Counted from the stretch's first letter, positions 1 through 10,409 are shown. The stretch is DNA of 64,000 nt from Virgibacillus natechei (GCF_026013645.1 NZ_CP110224.1:868001-932000), one strand, 5' to 3'. Notes: generated from the letters alone by a model not told the origin. A program made the numbers and translations.

Positions 1-31
1 CGTCTGAATTATTGTATTTTACTCTTGCCAT
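1..31 (-). CDS. Start of a probable CwlJ/SleB-type cell wall hydrolase (partial)
   Basis: Only the first ten codons are inside the window, read on the minus strand from an ATG at 31. They encode MARVKYNNSD and follow a strong ribosome binding site (GGGGTGAG on the minus strand, about 34-41). N-termini of this kind, a short basic stretch followed by a D/S-rich start, occur in CwlJ-like spore cortex hydrolases of Bacillaceae. The family call rests on ten residues and is a guess. That a gene starts here is better supported than its identity. Confidence 0.35.
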   Translation of the reverse strand, partial: MARVKYNNSD

Positions 32-431
32 TTTCTCACCCCAAAAATATTGTATGCAAAAGGCCTACATAAGAGTGCGTCGTTTTACAGCTACTGGTTG
101 ATAAAAGCTACGATTCATTTCAAAACTTCACTGTGAAAATGAACTTGAGTATATTTCTTTCTGGCAAATAGGAGCTGCCTAAGAAAGCAAGGAACGCTTC
201 CTAAAAACCCCTTTAATGAATGCCAAGTTTTCTAAAAGTATCCCTCACGTGTTAAGGCACTTATTTTATTCGAATGCCATTTTCCATGGGTATGAGCATT
301 CACGTGGCCATCCACAATTAATAATATCGGTGACAACGAGGAATCTTAATCTTCCACAATCTTTATCAGTTCGGCCTTTTCGCCGGGGTACTAAAGTCGT
401 CGAATTTATCGACCTCGAACTCTTTTGTATA
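32..431. other. Intergenic stretch with dispersed-repeat fragments
   Basis: I see no credible gene here. The segment near 203-237 (AACCCCTTTAATGAATGCCA and flanks) closely resembles 32515-32552 inside a repeat element between the oligopeptide transporter genes. The GTGCGTCGTTTTAC segment near 75-90 resembles the end of the element near 40490. This looks like a degraded copy of the same dispersed non-coding element. Short open frames on both strands lack ribosome binding sites and recognisable products. Confidence 0.4.
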
Positions 432-1085
432 TTATTCATAATTAATGCCAAACAAACACTTATCATATAAAAAATGATCAATCTTGCTATAATCATTTGC
501 TTCATAAAACTTAGATAGCTTTTCATTAAATTCTTCTAGGTGTTCTTCTGGAACAGATAATATACCATTTCCGTTTTCAATAAGGATTTTATTAGCGCAA
601 AGGCTACTTGTACGTTTATTCCCATCCCAAAACAGTTGCTCTCGCATCCCTCATAACATATAGGTGATAGCTCTTTCTGTTTCATTTTCAATCTGCATAA
701 TGTCATTTATTTCTTTCACAACTTCACTTTCGGTTGGGATGCGAAGTTTATATTCAACACCAGTAATACCTACATTACCGTATCTCAAAACACCCCAATC
801 CAAATTTTCATAAGCTACATATCCATTAATCTTTTTAACAAAATCCAAATCGAAATCACTTTCCAAATGATTAAGTAAATATCTCCATGCGTTTCTAAGG
901 TTAAGTATCGTTTGTACATCATCTATATTCACATTGGATACAGACATGCCCTCTAAAATGGTTTTTGTTTGTGGGATTGTTTTGTTAATACCTTCAAGTC
1001 TCGCGCTATTATAGATAGCATTTATAAGGCTCTTCTTTGCTAAAAATATATTTTCTTTTTGACTTAAATTATATTTTTTTTTCAT
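432..1085 (-). pseudogene. Fic-family protein, interrupted by one in-frame stop
   Basis: The minus strand encodes a Fic-domain protein of about 217 residues, read from an ATG at 1085. The upstream half (651-1085, 144 aa) ends in ITYML, then TGA. Translation continues in the same frame as GMREQLFWDGNKRTS and runs to a TAA at 432. Relatives carry WGM at this point, so TGG to TGA is the simplest explanation. Fic proteins transfer AMP or related groups to target proteins. The core motif HxFx(D/E)GNxR appears here as QLFWDGNKR, so the catalytic His position is Gln, which suggests a weak or altered activity even before the stop. A restart at the ATG at 647 would give only 71 aa. It stands alone, with no partner antitoxin visible. 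Most likely a recent pseudogene; readthrough or sequencing error cannot be excluded. Confidence 0.8.
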
Positions 1086-1117
1086 TGGTTTCAGCCCTTT
1101 TATGTCGTTTTATTAAT

Positions 1118-1226
1118 GGTTCAATGTAAAATTAAATACAACAGTTAAATATAATAGAAAGTCGCCGGGTGACCGTGTAGTATGAGTGTTGACTAAACCA
1201 AATAGTCACAAAGGGATAATTCGCGT
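1118..1226 (+). mobile_element. IS30-family left-end remnant (upstream copy)
   Basis: This segment aligns along about 105 bases with 17204-17312, the region just before the IS30-type transposase start. Shared blocks include TGTAAAAT, GCAACAGTTAAATA (ACAACAGTTAAATA here), ATAGAAAG, CGTGTAGTAT and GGTAATTC (GATAATTC here). Similarity stops where the transposase ATG would be, so only the non-coding end survives. Both copies have the same orientation and bracket the CRISPR-Cas locus. The family name comes from the neighbouring transposase, not from the end itself. Confidence 0.6.
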
Positions 1227-1343
1227 TCAAATAATATTTGATGTATTGTACTGCCCTAGAATACGACATTCAACCCCTTTTGAACGTGTGTTCTGTTAAG
1301 TGTTAAAAGAAGGTGTACGAAATAACGTACACCGACATTTTTG

Positions 1344-1958
1344 TTATAAATTAAATTTGATTTGCTCTCCTGACCAAAATCCAGGTTCAAAAATTAACTG
1401 TAACTCTTCATCATCAATAGGTTGCTCAAAAGAAAGTGTGCCAGATACATTTCCACCCGATGCTAAATCACCTGATGACAGCGATGTATCACTATCTACT
1501 GTTATGATTCCAATATCTTCTATTTGTCCATCGCTATTTTGCATTTTAAAATTATAAGGATTATAAGATATTGTTTCATCACTGTGATTCTCAATTTCCA
1601 CTTCAACTATAACGTATTCGTTTCCTTCACTTGGTTGATCGAAGTCGCTTCCTTGTGATTTCTCGACATTCGTAACAGTAACAACTTGTTCATCTAATTC
1701 TGCTTGCTCTCCCACATCAAATTCTGTTTTATCTTCCGCGGGCTCTTCTTCCTCGGCAGGTTCTTCTGTGGAAACTTCCTCTGCTTCTTCTTCGTTATTT
1801 TCCTCTACTTCTGCAGATTCGGTTTCTGCTTCTTCACCTTCAACGGTGTCCACTTCCTCGTCATCTCCACTGGACACTGCTACAATTACAATAACTGCAA
1901 TCAGCCACACCCACCATTTTTTATAAAAAGGCTTTTTGACTTTTTCCTCTTTCGACAT
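1344..1958 (-). CDS. Membrane-anchored DUF4352-type (telokin-like) surface protein
   Basis: This 204-aa protein has a short basic N-terminus (KVKKPFYKKWW), one transmembrane segment at about residues 16-29, then a very acidic low-complexity linker (about 31-76) rich in Glu. The C-terminal part (about 78-204) has the pattern of DUF4352 immunoglobulin-like domains: EQVVTVTNVE, then VIVEVEIENHSDETI and later NVSGTLSFE. Such proteins are anchored outside the membrane, and their ligand is generally unknown. The acidic linker would act as a spacer from the membrane. It lies alone between the upstream IS30 remnant and cas3, on the opposite strand to the cas genes, so it may be a passenger. No enzymatic motif is visible. 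Confidence 0.75.
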   Translation of the reverse strand: MSKEEKVKKPFYKKWWVWLIAVIVIVAVSSGDDEEVDTVEGEEAETESAEVEENNEEEAEEVSTEEPAEEEEPAEDKTEFDVGEQAELDEQVVTVTNVEKSQGSDFDQPSEGNEYVIVEVEIENHSDETISYNPYNFKMQNSDGQIEDIGIITVDSDTSLSSGDLASGGNVSGTLSFEQPIDDEELQLIFEPGFWSGEQIKFNL

Positions 1959-2556
1959 AACTAAATTCTCCCCTTAAATATATATTGTAATCTATGTTTT
2001 TACATAGCCGTTACCATTTTCATTCTTCTTCTATAAAGAATTTATACATTCTTTTTAATATGTAACGCCACTTTTCTATACTAAAACTATAACAAAGTCT
2101 ACCACATTTCTAAAATAGAATAGATGATAATCTATAAAACATCAATGAAAAAGTGCTTTCATTTCTAAAACAGCAAAATATTATATTAACTAATCCGTTG
2201 CTAATTCAGAAATTGAGGATCGAAATGCAAACAATAAGTATAACGTATATCAAGAACAGAAGAAAGAACTAGGCATAAAACGCGTTGCATTCTGTCTCCT
2301 GCTTCTGTAATAATCATCTTTGCTCATGACATGGAGTATGGTTACTCTCAACAAGAATGTATAATTGGTACAAAGCAGACCATTATTGTGGCATTTTTTC
2401 TCCACAAAGAAACTTGATGCTGAAGTTTACGATCTTAAGTGAAAACAAAATATTCATAAGTTCTACATTTTAAACTATCAATTTTATTATATGTGGTTTA
2501 TACTGGATTTAATGGTACATTTTTCCTAGTTAATAATACTTTCTTAGGTGAGGGAT
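1959..2556 (+). other. Gene-free region upstream of cas3
   Basis: About 600 AT-rich bases with no credible complete gene. It should hold the promoters of the divergent DUF4352 gene and of the cas operon, but I see no convincing -35/-10 pair. Between 2216 and 2365 two frames give short stretches such as YNVYQEQKKELGIKR and IIFAHDMEYGYSQQE. These could be a decayed metallo-hydrolase-like gene, but the evidence is too thin to call one. Confidence 0.4.
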
Positions 2557-4926
2557 GTGTTTTCTTTGTTACTAGCACATATAAGGCAAAATGATTTTGC
2601 TGAACAATCTGTACAGACACACATAGAAGAGGTTGCTTTTTTGGCTCGTCAATATGGAGAATTTACAAATCTTGGAGCGCATTCAGAATTAGCTGGTTTT
2701 TTGCATGATATGGGCAAGTTCACCCAGCATTTCACTACATATCTAAAAAAAGCTGTCATAGAAAAAAATGTGGCAAAGAAAAAGATAGATCATTCAACAG
2801 CAGGTGCGAAATACTTATACAACAATTATTATGGCAAGGACAATTTGCAAAATTATGTTGTTGAAACAATTGGCATGGCAATTTTATCGCATCATTCAGG
2901 TTTACAAAACTTTTTACAGCTTGATCTAAAACCATCCGATTATTTAAGACGCGTTACAAATGAAGAATTACCTTACTATGATGAAGTCGTTAAAAACTTT
3001 GAATCTATTGAAGGAAATACAGAGAAAGTGAGACACCTTATCGAAGAGGCGATAAATGAATTTCGAGGGTTTATGGGGAAGATACAACCACTTCAAAAAC
3101 CAAACGTGTATTTAAATCTTATGCAAAAATTAGTGTTTAGTTGCTTAATCGATGCAGACCGTACTAATACAAGATGTTTTGAGGAAAATGAAGAATATCC
3201 AATATCAGATAATGAAAGCGTTTTTGATAAGGGTTATAAACATCTAATGGAAACAGTAGCAGATTGGCAGCAAGGTGATGTTACACCAATAAATAAATTA
3301 CGGAACGAAATGTCTGAAAAATGTGATCAATTTGCGAGCGAATCATCTGCTATCTACACATTAACTATTCCAACAGGTGGTGGAAAAACTTTTGCAAGTT
3401 TACGTTATGCACTAAAACACGCTCAGATTCATTATAAATCTCGGATTATTTATGTGGTGCCCTACACTACAATATTGGAACAAAATGCAGATGCAGTGAG
3501 GGATATTATTAAGCAGCCTGATGCGGTGCTTGAGCATCATGCAAATGTGATAGACGATGACAGCCTAGATGAAGAAGCAGATTATTATCAAATAAAACAT
3601 CATAAAAAATTACAATTAGGAAGGGATAACTGGGATTACCCAATTGTCTTTACGACAATGGTGCAATTTTTGGATGCCTTTTATCAAAAAGGAACGCGAA
3701 AAAGCCGTCGGTTACATAATTTAACCAACGCAGTTATTGTTTTTGATGAAGTGCAATCTGTACCATTTCAACACTATCCTTTATTTAATACTGCCGTTAA
3801 TTTCCTGAATACAGTAGGAAACAGCAGTATTTTGTTATGCACTGCAACGCAGCCAGCAGTTGATAAGATGGAAACCTCGATTATGTTGAAGGAAAATGCG
3901 GAGATGGTTCCAAATCTAAATAAAGTAGTGGACGCATTTAAAAGAGTTTCCATCCATAATAAAGTCGATCCTGAAGGGTGGGGTGCCGAAACCGTTGCAG
4001 AATTTGTTGAAAAAATAATGCAGGAATCGAATTCTGTCTTAATCATTTTAAATACAAAAACAGCGGTGAGAAAATTATATGAGCTATTAGCAGAACAGGA
4101 AACAGCCCATGTTGTTCATTTAAGTACCTCTATGTGTCCCGCCCACCGTAAAGAACAACTCGAGGAAATAAAAGGAAAGTTAGGAAAAGAAAAGGTAATT
4201 TGTATAAGTACACAGCTAATTGAAGCTGGGGTTGATATTAGTTTTGAATCAGTCGTAAGGTCTTTAGCTGGATTAGATTCAATTGCCCAAGCGGCCGGAC
4301 GTTGTAATCGAAACGGGGAGTTAGAAACCGGTGATGTTTATATTGTTCGGGCTAAAGATGAACATCTATCTAAGTTGCCCGAGATCCGCATTGGTGGTGA
4401 AGTAACATTAAATTACATTTTGTCAGACCCACAATATGCTGATAATTTACTCAGTCCAGAAGCCATTAAGATGTATTTTACTCATTTCCAAGCGCAAGCT
4501 AATCGCGAAATTTTAAAAACACCAAAAGGTTTAGACAATGAATTAATTTCATTATTAGATGGATCATTCGCTTCGAAAAAAAGACCTCAAACAAAGTCTA
4601 CCGGAATGTTTAAGACGGTTGAGCGCTATTTTGAAGCAATATCTTCCCCAACTACTGCTGTGCTTGTCCCTTTTAGAGAAGGTAAAAACATAATTACCAG
4701 CTTAAATGAAGATATACAAGACTATACACTATTTAATCAACTTATGAAAAAAGCACAGCAATATAGTGTTAATCTCTATGAATATGAATTACAAGCGTTG
4801 GATTCCGAGAACCTGATTGAATCACTATATAATGATTCGATATATTGTCTAAATGACAAAGCTTATAATGAGCAATTTGGAGTAACTTTAGAGGGGCAAG
4901 CGGAACTGGAAACTTATAACTTTTAA
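2557..4926 (+). CDS. cas3: Cas3 HD nuclease-helicase, type I-C
   Basis: The effector that unwinds and degrades DNA marked by Cascade. The protein is about 789 aa. The N-terminal HD nuclease domain shows HDMGK near residue 50 and further His residues (SHHSG). The superfamily 2 helicase part has Walker A (TIPTGGGKT, about 270-278), a DEVQ box near 396, SAT-like CTATQP, and motif VI ([10 protein letters not shown], about 576). I chose GTG 2557 because AGGTGA lies at 2546-2551 with 5 nt spacing. A GTG at 2548 is in frame but has no ribosome binding site. It is the first gene of an operon running through cas2, with 13 nt between its stop and the cas5 start. The length is usual for type I-C Cas3, and all motifs look intact. 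Confidence 0.95.
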   Translation: MFSLLLAHIRQNDFAEQSVQTHIEEVAFLARQYGEFTNLGAHSELAGFLHDMGKFTQHFTTYLKKAVIEKNVAKKKIDHSTAGAKYLYNNYYGKDNLQNYVVETIGMAILSHHSGLQNFLQLDLKPSDYLRRVTNEELPYYDEVVKNFESIEGNTEKVRHLIEEAINEFRGFMGKIQPLQKPNVYLNLMQKLVFSCLIDADRTNTRCFEENEEYPISDNESVFDKGYKHLMETVADWQQGDVTPINKLRNEMSEKCDQFASESSAIYTLTIPTGGGKTFASLRYALKHAQIHYKSRIIYVVPYTTILEQNADAVRDIIKQPDAVLEHHANVIDDDSLDEEADYYQIKHHKKLQLGRDNWDYPIVFTTMVQFLDAFYQKGTRKSRRLHNLTNAVIVFDEVQSVPFQHYPLFNTAVNFLNTVGNSSILLCTATQPAVDKMETSIMLKENAEMVPNLNKVVDAFKRVSIHNKVDPEGWGAETVAEFVEKIMQESNSVLIILNTKTAVRKLYELLAEQETAHVVHLSTSMCPAHRKEQLEEIKGKLGKEKVICISTQLIEAGVDISFESVVRSLAGLDSIAQAAGRCNRNGELETGDVYIVRAKDEHLSKLPEIRIGGEVTLNYILSDPQYADNLLSPEAIKMYFTHFQAQANREILKTPKGLDNELISLLDGSFASKKRPQTKSTGMFKTVERYFEAISSPTTAVLVPFREGKNIITSLNEDIQDYTLFNQLMKKAQQYSVNLYEYELQALDSENLIESLYNDSIYCLNDKAYNEQFGVTLEGQAELETYNF

Positions 4927-4939
4927 GGAGGTGATACCG

Positions 4940-5665
4940 ATGAGAAATCAAATTGAATTTGTTGTCCATGGCAAATATGCGCTATTTACAGATCCTGTGA
5001 CACGTATTGGTGGCGAGAAGTTTACTTATCAAATACCTACTTATCAAGCATTAAAAGGGATTGTTGAATCTGTCTATTGGAAACCAACCATTACATGGTA
5101 TATCGATGAAGTTCGTGTGATGAACTCTATTCAAACAGAGGTCAAGGCTGTTCGTCCAATAAAGTACCAAAACGATGGTAATGATTTAATGTATTATACG
5201 TATTTACGTAATCCGATATATCAAGTCCGAGCTCATTTTGAATTTAATGAGAACAGACCAGATCTAGCCTATGACTATAACGAACATAAGCATCACAATA
5301 TCGCGAAACGTTCCGTTAAAAGAGGCGGGCGTAGAGATGTTTTCCTTGGAACAAGAGAATGCCAGGGGTATGTGGAAGCATGTCAGTTTGGAGAAGGAGA
5401 GAGTTTTTATGATGATTATGGGGAAGTAAGTTTTGGTCCGATGTTTCATGGATTCACGTATCCGGATGAAGGGGACCAGGAATCATTTCAAACGCGTTTA
5501 TGGGTGCCTACAATGAGAAACGGCATTATATCATTCATTCGACCAGAGAATTGTGAGATTGTGAGAACCATTCATAAAGACAAAATGAAGCAGTTTAAAA
5601 AAGGGAGTAACTTTACTTCGGTGGAAGAAGAGTATGAAGATATGTTTAAGGGGGTGGAAAAATGA
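4940..5665 (+). CDS. cas5c: Cas5c (Cas5d) pre-crRNA endonuclease, type I-C
   Basis: In type I-C systems Cas5 replaces Cas6: it cuts the repeat hairpin and stays bound to the crRNA 5' handle. The 241-aa protein has the RAMP-fold start ([12 protein letters not shown]) and a glycine-rich [17 protein letters not shown] block. Y46 and the pair K117/H118 sit at essentially the positions of the Y46/K116/H117 catalytic triad known from Bacillus halodurans Cas5d, so processing activity is expected. I chose ATG 4940 because AAGGAGGTGAT (4925-4935) is ideally spaced from it. An in-frame GTG at 4931 lies inside that site and is unlikely. It is followed by cas8c with a 4-nt overlap. Confidence 0.93.
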   Translation: MRNQIEFVVHGKYALFTDPVTRIGGEKFTYQIPTYQALKGIVESVYWKPTITWYIDEVRVMNSIQTEVKAVRPIKYQNDGNDLMYYTYLRNPIYQVRAHFEFNENRPDLAYDYNEHKHHNIAKRSVKRGGRRDVFLGTRECQGYVEACQFGEGESFYDDYGEVSFGPMFHGFTYPDEGDQESFQTRLWVPTMRNGIISFIRPENCEIVRTIHKDKMKQFKKGSNFTSVEEEYEDMFKGVEK

Positions 5666-7578
5666 GTTGGATGCAGCAATTGAGTCAAGTATACGATCAT
5701 AATCAGTCGCAGGTTGGTAAGTTTGAGGAAAGGCGCAAACAACGGATGACATTGTTGCCTGTTTCACATGTGATGCAAAGTGCGCAAATAGAGATATTGA
5801 TCACGCCGGAGGGCGAGTTTTCAAATGCGAAAGTGATAGAAAAAGAAAACGCAAGGACGATTGTCCCAGCGACAACAGCCTCGGCAAATAGAAGTAATAC
5901 AAGTGCCCCTCATTATATGCATGATAAATTAGCGTATGTTGCAGGAGATTATGTCAAACATGGTGGAGCAGCTAAGCATGAAGAGCATTATAATGATTAC
6001 TCGAGACAAATGAAAGAATGGGCACAATCGGATCAGACATCATGGAAGATTCAAGCAATCTATTCATACATTTCAAAAGGAAGTGTTATAGAGGACTTAG
6101 TCAATGCGAAGATACTCCCTGTTGACGTAAGTAATATGGTATTTGATAAATGGCCTTCAAGAGAAAAAGGTGAAAAGCCAGATATTTATAAAGTGGTGAC
6201 AAATGGCGCATTATCTGCTTTTGTTCGGTTTGATGTAATGCATGAATCACCGGACGAACCTGTCGTTTGGGAAGATTCGGGTTTATTTGATTCCTTTATT
6301 CGCTTCTTGGAAAAGACAAATGAACAGACGAAAGGTTATTGCTATGTTACTGGTAATTATACAACTTTAACCACTCAACATGGATCCCGTATTCGAAATG
6401 CAGGGGATATGGCTAAATTGATTTCTGCAAATGATAGTTCCGGCTATACATATCGCGGGCGTTTTGCTAATCCGACAGAAGCTGTGCAAATTGGATACGA
6501 CGTGTCGCAACAGGCTCACCATGCATTACGATGGCTTATACAGCGACAAGGAACATATGTTGATTCACGATATTTTGTGACTTTCGGGTTAGAACAACCT
6601 GAAGTACCTGAACCTTTTGAGAGTACTGCTGAATTATTTGAAGAAGATATATTTTCTCAAAGTTTACAAGAGTTAGGTGAGCAACAAGTAATTACAGAAG
6701 ATCTTGTAGCTGAAGAACTGAATAAAGCACTGCAAGGAATGAATCATACTTTAGAAAAAGAAAACCTTGAAAATATTGTTGTGATAGCTCTTGATGCAGC
6801 AACGAAGGGAAGGCTAGCGGTTGTTTATTACCAACATCTGAAAGTCGATTTATTTTATAAAGCCATCCTGCATTGGCACACCTCTTGCCGATGGCTTCAA
6901 ATCTATCAAGAGGAAGAGACAAATAAAATAAAATCATATGTCGGTACACCATCAACATATCGAATGGCTGAAGCAGTTTATGGCAGCAAGGCTGACAGCA
7001 GAATAAAAAAAGAATTATATACACGATTGCTTCCTTGTATCATAGAACAAAAGCCGATCCCGAAAGATATTGTCCAAATTATTTTTAATCGTGTTAAAAA
7101 CCCTTTCAGTTTCAATAATTCGAATGAATCGTGGGGGAGTACTTTGAATATTGCCTGTGCACTTATTAATAAACAATATGAAAGGGAGGGATACACAGTG
7201 GCATTACAAGAAAACAATAGTTCACGAGATTATTTATTTGGTCGTTTGTTAGGTATTGCTGAAGTCATGGAAAGAAGGATACTGAAGGAGCGCCAAGATA
7301 ATAGAGCTACCAATGCAACACGCTATTTCAATGCATTTTCGCAGCATCCCGCACGGACTTGGTTAGTAATTCGCAAACAGTTAACACCATACTTTGAACG
7401 TTCTGGTAACAGTACAGGTTTTTATGCCATGCTTCTTCAAAAAATTGAAGACAGAATTACAGTCGAAAAAATGACAAACGAACCGCTCAGCCCAGTTTTC
7501 TTACTGGGATATAGCAGCCAAATTCAAGATTTATACACTAAAAAGGAGGAAAATAAAAATGACGTCATTGAAGCATAA
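5662..7578 (+). CDS. cas8c: Cas8c (Csd1) large Cascade subunit, type I-C
   Basis: The large subunit of the type I-C surveillance complex, which recognises the PAM and recruits Cas3. It is 638 aa, close to the usual Csd1 length. Family-like stretches include [14 protein letters not shown] near the N-terminus, [32 protein letters not shown] split around residues 228-259, and [24 protein letters not shown] 5662 overlaps the cas5c stop by 4 nt, so translation is probably coupled. The last 127 codons also form a separate small-subunit reading unit (7198-7578). The stop overlaps the cas7 start by 20 nt. Confidence 0.93.
   Translation: MSWMQQLSQVYDHNQSQVGKFEERRKQRMTLLPVSHVMQSAQIEILITPEGEFSNAKVIEKENARTIVPATTASANRSNTSAPHYMHDKLAYVAGDYVKHGGAAKHEEHYNDYSRQMKEWAQSDQTSWKIQAIYSYISKGSVIEDLVNAKILPVDVSNMVFDKWPSREKGEKPDIYKVVTNGALSAFVRFDVMHESPDEPVVWEDSGLFDSFIRFLEKTNEQTKGYCYVTGNYTTLTTQHGSRIRNAGDMAKLISANDSSGYTYRGRFANPTEAVQIGYDVSQQAHHALRWLIQRQGTYVDSRYFVTFGLEQPEVPEPFESTAELFEEDIFSQSLQELGEQQVITEDLVAEELNKALQGMNHTLEKENLENIVVIALDAATKGRLAVVYYQHLKVDLFYKAILHWHTSCRWLQIYQEEETNKIKSYVGTPSTYRMAEAVYGSKADSRIKKELYTRLLPCIIEQKPIPKDIVQIIFNRVKNPFSFNNSNESWGSTLNIACALINKQYEREGYTVALQENNSSRDYLFGRLLGIAEVMERRILKERQDNRATNATRYFNAFSQHPARTWLVIRKQLTPYFERSGNSTGFYAMLLQKIEDRITVEKMTNEPLSPVFLLGYSSQIQDLYTKKEENKNDVIEA
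7198..7578 (+). CDS. cas11c: Cas11c small subunit from an internal start in cas8c
   Basis: Work on type I-C systems has shown that a small subunit, Cas11c, is translated from within cas8c. Here an in-frame GTG at 7198 follows AAAGGGAGGG (7181-7190) with 7 nt spacing, a strong ribosome binding site that has no role in translating Cas8c itself. The product would be 126 aa, [20 protein letters not shown] onward (initiator read as Met), mostly helical, with the [13 protein letters not shown] block typical of the Cas8c C-terminus. Translation is inferred from the site and the family precedent; no expression is seen here. Confidence 0.75.
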   Translation: MALQENNSSRDYLFGRLLGIAEVMERRILKERQDNRATNATRYFNAFSQHPARTWLVIRKQLTPYFERSGNSTGFYAMLLQKIEDRITVEKMTNEPLSPVFLLGYSSQIQDLYTKKEENKNDVIEA

Positions 7579-8434
7579 AATTGATTTTGCAGTAGTATTT
7601 ACAGTAGACAAAGCTAATCCTAACGGTGATCCTCTAAATGGTAACCGGCCACGTCAGGATTTTTTCGGACACGGGGAAGTATCGGATGTAGCTATTAAAA
7701 GAAAGTTAAGAAACCGTCTTCAAGACGAAGGCGAATCCATTTTAGTACAATCAGATGAAAGACGATCCGATGAATACCGAAGTATTAAAGATCGTGTTGA
7801 TTCTGTTGAAGAACTAAGGAAATTGTTAACGAAATCTAAAGCATCTGGAAATGATGAACAAACCGCTGAAATGATTGCAAGTGATATATGGTATGATGTT
7901 CGTGCATTCGGACAGGTGTTTGCATTTAAAGGAACTAAAATGTCGATAGGCGTACGGGGACCAGTATCTATTCATACTGCTACAAGTATTGATCCTGTCG
8001 ACATTTCGAGTATGCAAATAACGAAGAGTGCGAATTCAACTACGAATGAAAAAAATCCCGGCCAAAAGACTTCAGATACAATGGGTAATAAACATAGAGT
8101 GGATTTTGGCGTGTACGTCTTCTATGGCAGTATTAATCCACAACTTGCTGAACGGACAGGATTTACTTACGAAGATGCCCAAAAATTAAAGGAAACACTA
8201 AAAACATTATTTGCAAACGATGCTTCCTCAGCAAGACCGGATGGAAGTATGGAAGTGAACAAAGTGTATTGGTGGGAGCATAATTCGAAGTTGGGCCAAT
8301 ATTCTTCAGCTGCGGTACACCGTTCTGTAAATGTAGAAAGAGTTAAAGATGATTTTCCACTGTCGATTGAAAATTATGAGATTACAGTAGATCAATTAGA
8401 TGGACTGGCTGAAGAGGCATATGACGGACTATAA
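7559..8434 (+). CDS. cas7c: Cas7c (Csd2) crRNA backbone subunit, type I-C
   Basis: This protein polymerises along the crRNA to form the backbone of the surveillance complex. It is 291 aa. It begins with IDFAVVFTVDKANPNGDPLN, the hallmark start of Csd2/Cas7 proteins, followed by SDVAIKRKLRNRL and FGQVFAFKG, with conserved VNKVYWWEHNS near the C-terminus. The start overlaps the cas8c end by 20 nt and follows AAAAAGGAGGAAAATAAAA, a strong ribosome binding site, so it can be translated independently, as expected for a subunit needed in several copies. No defects seen. Confidence 0.95.
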   Translation: MTSLKHKIDFAVVFTVDKANPNGDPLNGNRPRQDFFGHGEVSDVAIKRKLRNRLQDEGESILVQSDERRSDEYRSIKDRVDSVEELRKLLTKSKASGNDEQTAEMIASDIWYDVRAFGQVFAFKGTKMSIGVRGPVSIHTATSIDPVDISSMQITKSANSTTNEKNPGQKTSDTMGNKHRVDFGVYVFYGSINPQLAERTGFTYEDAQKLKETLKTLFANDASSARPDGSMEVNKVYWWEHNSKLGQYSSAAVHRSVNVERVKDDFPLSIENYEITVDQLDGLAEEAYDGL

Positions 8435-9080
8435 GGAAGAAGAATATCTATTATTATCCGGTATACAACACTTTGCTTTTTGTAGAAGGCAATGGGCATT
8501 GATTCATATTGAACAGGAATGGGAAGAAAATGTATTAACAGTTGAAGGAAATGATCTTCATGAAAAAACGGATAACCCCTTTGTACGAGAAAAAAGAGGT
8601 GAAACCATTTATGTTCGTGCTATGCCCGTGCATTCCAGAGAGTTAGGACTTAGCGGTATATGTGATATGGTTGAATTCATCCAAGATGACGATGGTATTC
8701 CATTAAATCAAGAAGAAGGTCTTTATCGTGCTATGCCGATTGAGTATAAACGCGGGAAACCAAAGAAACATGATGCAGATACTTTGCAATTAGTCGCCCA
8801 AATTATCTGTTTAGAGGAAATGCTTGGAACAAAGATTCATGAAGCGGCTCTTTATTATAATGAAATAAAACGCCGTGAAATCCTAAATATTACAGATGAT
8901 ATGAAACAGCGTGTAGAAGCAATGGTAAAAGAAATGCACCATTATTATCAGAAACGCTATACCCCGCGTGTGAAAACAGGAAAACACTGCCTGCGTTGCT
9001 CACTGAGAAATATATGTTTACCAGAGCTTTTGGAAAGAGAGAAAGTATCCACATATATGAATAGGATGTTTGCAGATTGA
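8421..9080 (+). CDS. cas4: Cas4 RecB-like exonuclease for spacer acquisition
   Basis: Cas4 works with Cas1-Cas2 to trim prespacers and select PAM-proximal ends. The 219-aa protein has the RecB-type nuclease core (GICDMVEF, then PIEYKRGK) and four iron-sulfur cysteines: one in FCRRQW near residue 21 and three in the C-terminal HCLRCSLRNIC. I chose ATG 8421, preceded by GAAGAGG at a rather short 3-nt spacing, because family members start close to the EEYLLLSGIQHF segment. An in-frame ATG at 8400 inside cas7 lacks a ribosome binding site. It overlaps cas7c by 14 nt and cas1 by 4 nt. Confidence 0.92.
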   Translation: MTDYKEEEYLLLSGIQHFAFCRRQWALIHIEQEWEENVLTVEGNDLHEKTDNPFVREKRGETIYVRAMPVHSRELGLSGICDMVEFIQDDDGIPLNQEEGLYRAMPIEYKRGKPKKHDADTLQLVAQIICLEEMLGTKIHEAALYYNEIKRREILNITDDMKQRVEAMVKEMHHYYQKRYTPRVKTGKHCLRCSLRNICLPELLEREKVSTYMNRMFAD

Positions 9081-10108
9081 AACAATTATTAAATACCGTT
9101 TATGTTTCTGAACCTGATATGTATTTAGCGTTAAAAGGAAAAAATCTTAATTTATTAAAAACAAATGAATCGATTGCACGTATCCCATTACATAATATTG
9201 AAGCGATATGTACTTTTGGACACCAAGGTGCGAGCCCTGCATTAATGGGAGAATGCATGAAGCAAAATATCAGTTTAACTTTTTTTACCAGTAGCGGACG
9301 ATTTCGGGGCCGTTTAACTGGAGAGACTAATGGTAATGTAGCTTTAAGAAAGAAACAATACCGTTTATCAGATAACGAGGAAGATAGTTCGAAAATTGCT
9401 AGGCATATGATTATAGGGAAAATTTTCAACAGCGAACAACTGTTAAAAAGAACAGTGAGAGATCATGCATTAAGAGTTGATGTCAACCGAATCAATCAAG
9501 TTATCGATAGATTACAAGAGTCTAGAATAGTGGCTTCAGAGTGCAATGATTTAGATGAATTGCGGGGAATTGAAGGAAATGCTGCGAGTAATTATTATAG
9601 TGTATTCACCGAATCTATATTACAGCAAAAAGATGTGTTTTTCTTTCATGAACGTAATCGCAGACCACCACTAGACCCAGTTAATGCGTTGCTATCTTTT
9701 GCTTATTCTCTGCTGGCATCAGAATCAGCTGCTGCGCTTGAAGGTGTAGGCCTGGATTCGTATGTAGGTTTTTTGCATCGAGACCGACCAGGAAGAACTT
9801 CATTAGCGCTTGATATTATGGAAGAGTTACGATCCATTATTGCAGATAGATTTGTCTTGAAAATAATAAATCGTAAACAAATAAGCTCTAAAGATTTTAT
9901 AGTTAAAGAGAATAAAGCGGTAATTTTAACTGATGAGGCTAGACGTACCTTCTTGCAATTATGGCAAAAGGAAAAACAAGAAGACATTACACATCCTTAT
10001 TTAAAAGAAAAGATACCGTGGGGATTAGTCCCTCATGTACAAGCACTATTATTAGCTCGATATTTACGCGGAGATCTTGATGCTTATCCTCCTATTTTGA
10101 TAAGGTAG
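9077..10108 (+). CDS. cas1: Cas1 integrase, type I-C
   Basis: The metal-dependent integrase that, with Cas2, inserts new spacers at the leader end of the array. It is 343 aa. Expected metal ligands are visible: Glu in GIEGNAASNYY, His in GFLHRDRPGR and the acidic DIMEELR just after. The start is a TTG at 9077 that shares bases with the cas4 stop, so translation is probably coupled. AGGATG at 9063-9068 may serve as ribosome binding site. The length is typical for Cas1c, and it is followed directly by cas2. Confidence 0.95.
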   Translation: MKQLLNTVYVSEPDMYLALKGKNLNLLKTNESIARIPLHNIEAICTFGHQGASPALMGECMKQNISLTFFTSSGRFRGRLTGETNGNVALRKKQYRLSDNEEDSSKIARHMIIGKIFNSEQLLKRTVRDHALRVDVNRINQVIDRLQESRIVASECNDLDELRGIEGNAASNYYSVFTESILQQKDVFFFHERNRRPPLDPVNALLSFAYSLLASESAAALEGVGLDSYVGFLHRDRPGRTSLALDIMEELRSIIADRFVLKIINRKQISSKDFIVKENKAVILTDEARRTFLQLWQKEKQEDITHPYLKEKIPWGLVPHVQALLLARYLRGDLDAYPPILIR

Positions 10109-10118
10109 GTGTTTGAAT

Positions 10119-10409
10119 ATGTTAGTCTTAGTAACATACGATGTACAGACATATACGAATGGTGGCAAAAAGCGTTTACGAAAAGTTGCAAAAAAATGTG
10201 AAGAATATGGCGTTCGTGTACAAAATTCCGTATTTGAATGTATTGTAGATAGTACGCAATTACGTCAACTTGAAATAGCACTTGAAGAAATAATAGATCC
10301 TTCAGTTGATAGTTTACGTTATTATCGTTTAGGTAATAATCATGAAGCAAAAGTGAAACATGTGGGTGCGAAACCTGCAATTAAAGTGGATAAACCTTTA
10401 ATTTTTTAA
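10119..10409 (+). CDS. cas2: Cas2, adaptation partner of Cas1
   Basis: Cas2 dimers hold two Cas1 dimers together in the integration complex. The 96-aa protein begins MLVLVTYDVQT, the typical first beta strand with its conserved Asp, and has RVQNSVFEC, another hallmark. I chose ATG 10119, with AGGTG at 10107-10111 and 7 nt spacing. The in-frame TTG at 10113 is too close to that site. It is the last gene of the cas operon, and the leader of the array begins about at its stop. Confidence 0.94.
   Translation: MLVLVTYDVQTYTNGGKKRLRKVAKKCEEYGVRVQNSVFECIVDSTQLRQLEIALEEIIDPSVDSLRYYRLGNNHEAKVKHVGAKPAIKVDKPLIF

Noticed and set aside
2216..2365. Possible decayed metallo-hydrolase before cas3
   Set aside because: Only short fragments in two frames; too little to support a gene call.
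2548..2556. GTG 2548 as cas3 start
   Set aside because: No ribosome binding site; the GTG at 2557 has AGGTGA at the right distance.
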